NCBI GenBank assembly: GCA_002786025.1
Contig: NHNW01000002.1
Location: 1-64,000, forward strand
Length of the DNA stretch: 64,000 nucleotides
From: Zasmidium citrigriseum
Lineage: Eukaryota; Ascomycota; Dothideomycetes; Mycosphaerellales; Mycosphaerellaceae
Direction: 5' to 3'
Below are positions 56,528 through 64,000 of this stretch, one piece after another. Positions within the stretch are counted from its first letter, which is position 1, and each line of letters begins with the position of its first letter. Position numbers and translations under genes: made by a program. The notes beneath the pieces are model-generated. The model was given only the letters and a program-made list of their open reading frames with translations, ran no database searches and was not told the DNA's origin.

Positions 56528-57279
56528 CTCGAAATGAACATCGAAAAACAGAACAAGAAAGGTCACTCACCATCAGAGGTCGGCCTCTGCCAGCCAGCCG
56601 CTCGCGTAACGTTACACAGAGTCCGTCCCGTGGAATGCATTACCAGCGCCCACGTGCATTGGTGGGAATAGAGTCCAAGCGGCTGAAACTTTGATGGAGC
56701 CAGCTCCATCGCTCCAACGCATGCCAAGCTCGCCTCGGGCACGGTGGACTTGGCGGACAACATCACTACTGACCAGTTTTGCGGATGAACTTCTGCATTG
56801 AAAATTGATGTTTTTTGAGATTTTGTGACGGGATTCTGAATCCGGGCTAGGATGAGACGCATCCCTGCTATTTGTCAGGTGATGCTGCTTGGCGTTCACA
56901 TGAATGGCCTTGGAGCGCTCCAACATCCTGGCAGGTTGGATACTTCGAGATGACTTTGTCTTGCAGTGCAGCTATCCAATCCAAGTCACGAACGACCACA
57001 TACGGCTACTCAGCTTCGACAATTGGGAGAGTCAACCCTACACAACGAGTCGAGGCTGGCTGAACAAGACCTATAAATCGCCTATTTCTACTTAGACTCC
57101 AGCCACATCCAGGCACGCGGGGTTCCAGACCGAACAAGCGCATACATCGCAGCTGCAGCACCAGCATGGGCTGCAACATGAAAATTGAGGGCAGAGGTAA
57201 GTGACATAGGTACGCATATAAGTGTCGGGGATCCCTCCGTCTTGAGGCGTGGTGAAGGCGAACACTCAACTCCAGAAAA
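56528..57279. other. Intergenic, divergent promoter region
   Basis: About 750 bp between the glycosyltransferase (minus) and the Cys-rich secreted protein gene (plus). CTATAAAT at about 57070 is a possible TATA element for the latter. No gene or repeat was seen. Confidence 0.5.
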
Positions 57280-58092
57280 ATGCAGCCACTTTCAATCCTG
57301 ATCTCCAGCTTCATCTTGGCGGCACATGCAGCTCCTGGCCCGTCTGACGCTGGCTCTGCCTGCAAGAAGAGCCCGTACAATGTCATTGTGCCATTAGTAT
57401 CCGGCTACGCACCTGCTCAAAGCTACTGCTCGAGCAAATACCCCCTTGCCGCCTCAACGACAGTCTTGACAACGACCGTAGGTGGATGCATATCGACAGC
57501 CGCACCAGCGACGCCGACCAAACGAGAGGCAGAGCCAGATACCAAGCTCACCGAACGCGATAACAATGATGCAAAGAAGAAAGCCCTATCCGCCCTCCTC
57601 GCAAACAAGCAGGCAATCATCTCAACAGCCTGCTCCTGCATCCAAACCCCCACAACCATAACCTCAACCACAACCACAACCCTCGCCTTACCAACCGCCG
57701 TGCCCACCTGCTGCAACAACGCCCCCTTCGCCGAAATCCGCCAACAAGGCACCGACCTCTTCGGCGTGTGCTCGAACTGCGCCTACAGCGTCGCAGACAA
57801 CCGGTACACCACCGAACCCTACCCCTACAACACCAATTGTGATTTCGTCCAGTACTGCATCAAGAGATGCGAATCCCGAGGAGACGATTGCCAGGGCGTC
57901 ACGGAGCAAATCCCGGGATCGGATGCTTATCCGAATTGTCAGTTTTTGAGGAACGCCGTTGGCGGAGGGAGTTTTGCGGGGGATAGTGATACGATGTATA
58001 GGTTGCCGGTGGGGGTGCCGTTGTGTGCTGGGACGCAGGTTACCCCGGCGATGTGTGCTTGTAATGGGGGTGGGGATTGTGTTCCTGTCTAA
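57280..58092 (+). CDS. Secreted Cys-rich protein with Kex2-type site
   Basis: A single-exon 270-aa protein. Residues 1-17 are a signal peptide. The first part of the mature chain has few Cys. At 81-86 it reads K-R-E-A-E-P, a classical Kex2 cleavage site followed by Ste13-type Glu-Ala repeats, so the chain may be cut in two. A Thr-rich stretch (about 122-138) is likely O-glycosylated. The C-terminal half (about 143-270) is Cys-rich (C-C-N-N, C-S-N-C, C-D-F-V-Q-Y-C-x-x-x-C, C-x-C) and resembles an Apple/PAN-like or other small disulfide fold. I do not recognise the family. It could be a wall or effector-like protein. Confidence 0.75.
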   Translation: MQPLSILISSFILAAHAAPGPSDAGSACKKSPYNVIVPLVSGYAPAQSYCSSKYPLAASTTVLTTTVGGCISTAAPATPTKREAEPDTKLTERDNNDAKKKALSALLANKQAIISTACSCIQTPTTITSTTTTTLALPTAVPTCCNNAPFAEIRQQGTDLFGVCSNCAYSVADNRYTTEPYPYNTNCDFVQYCIKRCESRGDDCQGVTEQIPGSDAYPNCQFLRNAVGGGSFAGDSDTMYRLPVGVPLCAGTQVTPAMCACNGGGDCVPV

Positions 58093-58160
58093 TCGAGGAG
58101 ACTGTATATGTGGACCAACACGTGAGGCTTCGAATCTCGCATCTTGAATACGCTGTCATC

Positions 58161-58556
58161 TCACTCCGCCTTCCCCTCCGCAAGCACCTCCAATCTGGCC
58201 GCCTCATCCGCCAAAGCCTTCTTCTCTTCCCCATCCTCGAGCGTCTCCGCTAGCAACCTCATCGTGGCAACCTCCTGCTCAATGAAATGCTTCTTCGTGT
58301 TCCTATTCTCTCGAGCTTGCAGAGCGGCCAAGACCTTTCTCAGCGAAGGCCGTGCCTCGTCGTACTTCTCCTCCTGGACCAACACAGCGGCTAGATTGTA
58401 TTGCTCTCGGGTGGCTGCACCCGACCCATCGGCTGCGATGCGGGCGTCCATGATTTGGTGGTAGAGATGTTCGGCTTCGGTGTACTGATGGAGGGAGAAG
58501 TGAGAGGTTGCTTCGAGTTCCAGGGCGTTTAGGCCGACTGGGGTTGGAGCGGTCAT
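58161..58556 (-). CDS. Small TPR-like helical protein
   Basis: A 131-aa single-exon protein made of amphipathic helices. It contains two to three TPR-like pairs, for example A-T-S-H-F-S-L-H-Q-Y-T-E-A-E-H-L-Y followed by Y-N-L-A-A-V-L-V-Q-E-E-K-Y-D-E-A. The C-terminus is Ala/Glu-rich. TPR proteins bind partners and the partner here is unknown. It lies 68 bp from the 3' end of the convergent Cys-rich protein gene and follows the second AAA ATPase on the same strand. Confidence 0.75.
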   Translation of the reverse strand: MTAPTPVGLNALELEATSHFSLHQYTEAEHLYHQIMDARIAADGSGAATREQYNLAAVLVQEEKYDEARPSLRKVLAALQARENRNTKKHFIEQEVATMRLLAETLEDGEEKKALADEAARLEVLAEGKAE

Positions 58557-58837
58557 TCCGTGGTAATTGTGGTTGATGTAGAGGTACTTGGACTATGTTA
58601 AGACTGATCAGCGTTTGTGGATTAACGATATTGCCAGGAATATACAGACGTGGGCTGACGACAGGGTCTCCTGGCCAAGGGTCATAGGTTTTCGTTTTCT
58701 CGAAGCGATGTCGAAGTAGCATATGTATATTCTGTTGTGGCACAGTACCGTAGGATCGAAAGATACTTATCTCGACCAATCGAAACACACAGCATTTTAG
58801 GCAACAGAGGTACATTTGACAACCATACCATTGGCCC

Positions 58838-61048
58838 TCAGGTCTCCTCCGGAGCAAACGCTACTTCGCCCTGCATAGCGACGCCCAATACATGGTCCAG
58901 ATGGTCCATGCTCAGTTCGCTCTTTTGACTCTGCGCCAGCAACTGTGCCATCTTGACAACGTTCTTAATCCGCCGACCGTTAAGATTGTGTTTGCCCAGC
59001 TTGCTATAATCCTCGCTGCTCAGAACGGAAGACACGAGGAACGTTTTCCAGACTGCAGCTCGAGCGGTCTCATCCAGTGGATCGTAGTGCAGGGTTAGGT
59101 GGATTCTGGAGTGGAAGGCTGGGTCGAAGGTGACTTGTCGATTGGTTGTGAGGATCAAAACACCTTTGTAGTATTCGAGCAAGCGCAGGAAGACTGTATA
59201 TGTCAGCTGCAAGTCAGGATCTTTGAGTACATTGAATGAGCGTACCAGCAACTCTTTTGTTTCGCTCCAGATTGTCGTCAGATCGTGTCTCCAGGAAGGC
59301 ATCTGCTTCATCTAGGAGCAGCACAGCACCCCATCGCGCAGACAACTCCAGGATCTTGCTCAAGTCTTCTTCAAGCCTGTCAATGTAGCTGGTATCCAAG
59401 TCACCAGCCGTGGCTGCGAAGATTGGAATGCGAAGATGCTCGGCAATAGCCTCTGCCGTCAACGTCTTCCCTGTGCCAGGAGGTCCGTTCAGCAAGATGA
59501 CCAGGCCCTGCCCTACAATGAAGTTAATTCACATTCACGACGGCCGTGATTCTGGTCAGTGACTTGCCCTTTCCCTGAATGATATCATCCATCTTCGCCT
59601 TGTACGAGGGGTTGCTGTCCACGAGTGCTTTGAGCAATGTCTTTCGATCTGGAGATAGCACAAGACGGTCGAAGGCGAATTGGCTCCAGGTGATCTCGCT
59701 GATGTTGTCAGCCTGAAACTCAGCCCATTGCTTGCTCGTCAAGTCGTAGCCTCGAACGTATGGAGTGAGCAAGGCCAAGGCGTCCAGTGGGAAATTGCCT
59801 TCCGCGTCAGGGGAAAGCTCAGTAGGGAGAGGCTGGAGCTCGATTCCAGTATACTGGTATTTAGAGAAACCATCAGCGTCGATGAGGATTCGCCCTTCGA
59901 CCTGCGATTCATTAGCGGGCTGCCCAGAGAGCGCTTGAGAGTCGAGCACTAACATATCTCTCATTCCGGCCAGCGAACGACGACAGCGTGTAAATGAATC
60001 CGCTATATTGCATGTAACTTGCTTGGTTTAGCTCGACAATTCGACGACCTCGGGTCTGTAGCTTTTCTTCGAGACCCTCGCGGCGAGTCTCCCGTACGAG
60101 TGGTATGCCAGGTAGGCTAGTGATGGCGCGACTGCCCTTGAAGGTGGTGATTGAAATGGAAGACGGACGAAGACCGTACTCCTTGCCATCATAGTCGATG
60201 TACTCCAGCTCGATGTCGAACGTTGGAATCCTCGAGCTTGTGTTAAAGCTAGTAGATACAATGCGTTGAGCCTGGTCAATGTTGCGTGAACGGGTGATGA
60301 CAACGGTGCCTGGCACGAACAAATAGTCCAGCAGTGACCAGGTGACAACATTGGCCTTGACCATCTCGTTGAACTCCTCAGGCTTACCACCAAGTTCCTC
60401 TTCAAGAGCTTCGCATAGAGCTTCCACTTCCTCAGCGAGGCGCTCGTCGGTGACATTCTTTGCTTCGAGACGTAGTTCCCGCCATCGGTGCACAAACTCC
60501 ACGAAAGGCGGTTGGAACTTGCCTTTTTGCAGCTCCCGTGCGAAGCTTGGGTAGCCCTCGAAGACCTTCCGCAAGAACTTCTTCAACTTGGGACTGTGCA
60601 CAGTGATGGAGTGCAGTATCAACGGCTTCTCACGAAGCTCATCGGTGTCCTTCTTGAACCGCAGTGTTATCGCGGAGACCTCTCTTTGCTCCTCTTCAAT
60701 CACATCGTCCGGATACTCCTCGACCCAGTTGCGATAACCATCTCTGTCGAGCGGTCCTCGATAGAGCCTTGTCACCAGCTTCTTTACGGGTTTCTTATCT
60801 TCAGTCTTAATAGATTCAGGGGCCGTGCCGAGGACATCATCAAGCGTGGGCAGCCCTTCGGGACGGTGGGCTGATGCAATGTCATCTTGACGGGTGCTTG
60901 CTCTTCTTAGTACGCCTGAGCGCTTGTACTTGTGTTTCTGATGAGGTCTGATGCGGCGTTTGGGGTAGAAGGGCTCCGAGTCGGACCTGCTATCGATATC
61001 GCTCGCGCTGTACGCGGGAGGTGAAGGTGGTGAAGGTGGTGACGACAT
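58838..61048 (-). CDS. AAA+ ATPase with DUF7025-like N-terminal region (copy 2)
   Basis: Four exons (59954-61048, 59568-59901, 59246-59512, 58838-59193) join to 683 aa. Intron 2 (59513-59567) is GC-AG with donor GCAAGT; no GT donor restores the frame. The N-terminal 70 residues are basic and disordered. The DUF7025-like region spans about 180-380 and includes V-E-G-R-I-L-I-D across intron 1. The AAA core has Walker A GPPGTGKT (486-493), Walker B L-L-L-D-E-A-D (541-547) and sensor-1 T-T-N-R. It is a shorter paralog of the gene at 22489-26110, lacking the long acidic N-terminus and the Pro-rich tail. Intron positions around the AAA core are partly shared. The cellular role is unknown. Confidence 0.88.
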
Positions 61049-61079
61049 GGTCCGGCTCGCTTCTGTGGTTTTACCTAGG

Positions 61080-64000
61080 GGGTAACGATTAACAAGATGA
61101 TTGTAGATACTATAATAACTATCTAAGGTTTAAAGAGTTTTCACACAGTGCTAAGAAGGATGCCTTAGGCATATAGAACTATATCCTCCCCTACTAGACT
61201 TGTTATATCCTATTATAATAAGCTATATTAGTCTTAATTAATACCTAATAGTAGTTAGTTTATATAGGATAACCTATATATACTAAGCTTAACGTTTAGT
61301 AAGTAAGGGGCCTATAGCTAATTAGAAGCTCTTATAATAGGGTTATACTTATTATAGGAGCTATATATAGGATTAATATTACTCTAGTAAGGTATAGATT
61401 TCCTAATTAGGACGGTTATACCTACCTTCTATAGTTTAGAAGTAGTTATAAGAGTAGTTATACGCCTATAAAGCTCCGGAAATAGCTATAGGCCTAGGGA
61501 TAAAAGAACCTTATCCTTCTAGTTTAAACTTAACCTATAATACTACTTAATAATACTTACCTATACCTATTCCTCTCTTTATCTACTTTAATAATAATAT
61601 TAATACTCTCTCTTACTTAAAGAGTATTAATAAGGTATACCTAATATACTAGCTTATAAAGTAAGGTATAGCTAATAGTTTAATAGAACTATAGCTTATC
61701 CTTAAGTAGCTATCCTACCTTCCTTTAGCTAGAATCTAGTTAACTAACCTACTCCTAGCTCTATTACTATAGGTATAGGTAGTAGTAGCTTAGGTAGAGG
61801 TAGTTAGAAGCCTCTATATAATAGTAACCTTAGCTTAGGCGATAGTATATCTAAGCGTAAGAAAGAGCTAGCCTTAGCTAAGGAGATTACTACTTAGATT
61901 ATATAGTAAGTTAAGAAGATAACCTAGACTATAGATAGGAAGTAGGCATTTAGGGCTATTCTAGTATTTAAGATAGACTTAACTACCTTTAATAGTCTTA
62001 AGAACCGCCCTAGTAAGAAGTAGATAAGTATACTATCTTCCTAGCGTATTAATAATAATACGAGGATCCGGAATTCTATAGGAGAGGTTAACTTAGGTAG
62101 TAGTATATACTACCTCCTAACTATTCTAGCTAGCTACTAGTTAAATACTATTAATAAGGGCTCTAATATTAATAGGCCTCTAGAGAATAACTAGCGATAC
62201 GAGCTATATATTAAGAGAGGTTCTAAGGGCGCTAAATTCTCCTACTATATTATAGTACCTAGTATATTTAAGGGAGCTTATCTAGACTATATATAGAGTA
62301 ACTACTATAGTAAATACTCCTTTAGTTCTTATATTAAGTAGCTACGATAGCGTTAGGCTCCTTAAACTCCTACTTAGGATCGTACTCCTACTACTAGCTC
62401 TACTAGAATTACTAATACTATACGCTATTAAGAGTACTAGATTTAGGTACCTAACTCTAATAACTACTCCCGTCGTAGCCGCTTAGTTATTAACTTTAAC
62501 TTCCTAGCTAGAGCTACTAGCTATAATAATAAAATACGTAGTATTAGTATCTAGATATAGGCTACTATAGCTTAGGTATTTATACGTTAGCTTTAGAATT
62601 AGGGTATAGGCCGTACTCGTTCTAAGAGCTAGGGTAGCTTCTATAGTACTTATTCTAGAGGTAGAAATAGTAGTTAGGGAGGTAATAGAGGTTAAGGAGG
62701 TTAGGGAGGAGGATCTCTAATATAGTATTAACTTAGCTAGCTATATAAGGAGATTATAATTAAGTACTTAACTTAGTTCTTAGTTCTTTAGCTTTTTAGT
62801 ACGTTAATTATAGGTAATAGGGAGCTTATTACTAAAGGTAACTTACTAGGCCTAGCTATCTTTTATCTTATTTAATATTTTTAATTTTTAACTTAATAAA
62901 AAGTTAAGCTTAGGGAGGAACTACTTATAACTTATAAGGATATATATATATACTTATAAGAAATTAGAAGGCTATACTACTAACTTATTATCTTATTTTC
63001 TATATCCTCTAGGGTCTCTACCTTAGATTTATAGATCTAGCCCTTCTCTTAGGCTTAGGATTAGGTACTTCTATCTTAATATCTAAGACTTCTATAGATT
63101 AGTTTATATTATCTATAGGGATATTATAACTCTACTTAATAGCCTCTAAGCTATATTCCCTATAAGGTATATTACTAAGATATACTTCTATTACTTACTA
63201 GACTAGAGTATCTATATCTACGTTATTTTAAAGAGACTTAGTATTATAGCCTACTATTATAGGTCTTTCCTTAGCTCTAAAGGCCCTTTATAATTATATA
63301 TCTATACTTATAACCCTATACTCCTCTAGAGCTAGTACTAGCTAAGTATTATATAATATAGGAGGTAGAATAGGGACCTTAATCTAAGCTTTAATATTCT
63401 TAGGAGGGTAGGTATTAGTATTCCTAGCTAGTCTATAACTTCCTAAAGCCTATAGCTACTAAACCTAAGCCTCTTTTCCCTCCCCTATTAAGAATAGACG
63501 GCTACTAGGCCTTCTAAAGCGACTATACTTCGCCTTATATTTAGTAGTTAACTTTTTCTAAGTTTCCTATAACTAGCTAGATATATTATTCTAGGATAGT
63601 ACCTAGCTATAAGCCTAGCCTATTAAGTTAAGGATATTCTAATTAAGAGTATTAGTATTCTTAATTTAAGAGCGCTAGCTAGTCTTTTTAGCCTATACCT
63701 AAAACTATAATAGTAAGGAGGCTACTACTTTAATTAACTAGTTCCTATAGACTAAATACTTAAGTACTCTTCTATAAGGAGTCTATAAGATATATATTCT
63801 AAGCTAATACCTTCTAAGTACTTAGAGTAGTCTATACTATCTAGGTTCTAGTTTTTAATAATTCTTATTACGAATTAATATAAAGTTACCCTCTTAGATT
63901 AAGTCCTTTTAAGGATTATTCTATACCTTCTTAGGAGAGACTAAGCTAACTTTAGTAGCTTTTATAAGTAGTCTTTTATTACTAAGCTACCTTATATACT
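61080..64000. repeat. RIP-mutated repeat, CpG-poor
   Basis: From about 61,180 the sequence is TA-rich with few CA or TG, while 61,080-61,170 still contains several, as at the unmutated edge of an element. CG is also scarce: I count 2 CG in 61201-61440, against 7 in 1-240. A plus-strand reading near 62600-62710 gives an Arg/Gly-rich segment (R-G-R-N-S and Gly repeats) like the end of a retroelement Gag, but I cannot name the family. The element runs off the window. Confidence 0.75.

Noticed and set aside
56528..56566. 13-codon N-terminal extension of the glycosyltransferase
   Set aside because: It begins with GTG, not ATG; the ATG at 56527 directly precedes a normal signal-anchor.

Overview
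This 64-kb window is nuclear DNA of a filamentous ascomycete (Pezizomycotina). The evidence is introns of about 50-60 bp with fungal splice and branch signals, Zn2Cys6 regulators, an Hce2-type secreted protein, and three AT-rich blocks with the signature of repeat-induced point mutation (RIP). The gene set and RIP style fit a plant-associated Dothideomycete, but species cannot be read from the sequence.

Layout. Bases 1-19,690 are a RIP-ruined repeat block. It holds one LTR retrotransposon of about 15.8 kb (2005-17830; 356-bp LTRs; recognisable Ty3/gypsy protease, reverse transcriptase, RNase H and integrase) that also carries about 7 kb of additional coding remnants. Bases 19,700-36,700 hold an AlcR-type regulator, a DUF7025-like AAA ATPase, a head-to-head STAND-like gene without a P-loop, a 140-bp MITE, a ZRC1-type zinc transporter, a DUF202 membrane protein and two small secreted proteins. 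Bases 36,283-45,335 hold a secreted-type nitrilase, a Zn2Cys6 regulator and a PhlG-like hydrolase. A 3,978-bp RIP-mutated Tc1-like transposon sits inside intron 2 of the nitrilase gene, and the coding exons still join into an intact 341-aa reading frame. Bases 45,336-61,048 hold a seven-helix receptor, VTA1, an ER thioredoxin/PDI protein, tRNA-Ser(GCU), a GT90/CAP10-type glycosyltransferase, a Cys-rich secreted protein, a small TPR-like protein and a second AAA ATPase paralog. From about 61,080 to the end is another RIP-mutated repeat.

How genes may work together. The clearest local unit is the regulator at 41681-43767 with the divergent PhlG-like hydrolase at 44052-45335. Their 284-bp shared promoter contains a perfect 18-bp palindrome centred on CCGCGG, a plausible site for a Zn2Cys6 dimer. 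The nitrilase lies directly downstream of the regulator, so the three genes may form a small catabolic or detoxification cluster (inference). The AlcR-type gene has two direct TGCGG repeats in its own upstream region, matching the known AlcR target core.

Gene models with introns were built by hand from splice signals, reading phase and family conservation. All joined exon lengths are multiples of three. No database or alignment was run, and family names rest on recognition of motifs.
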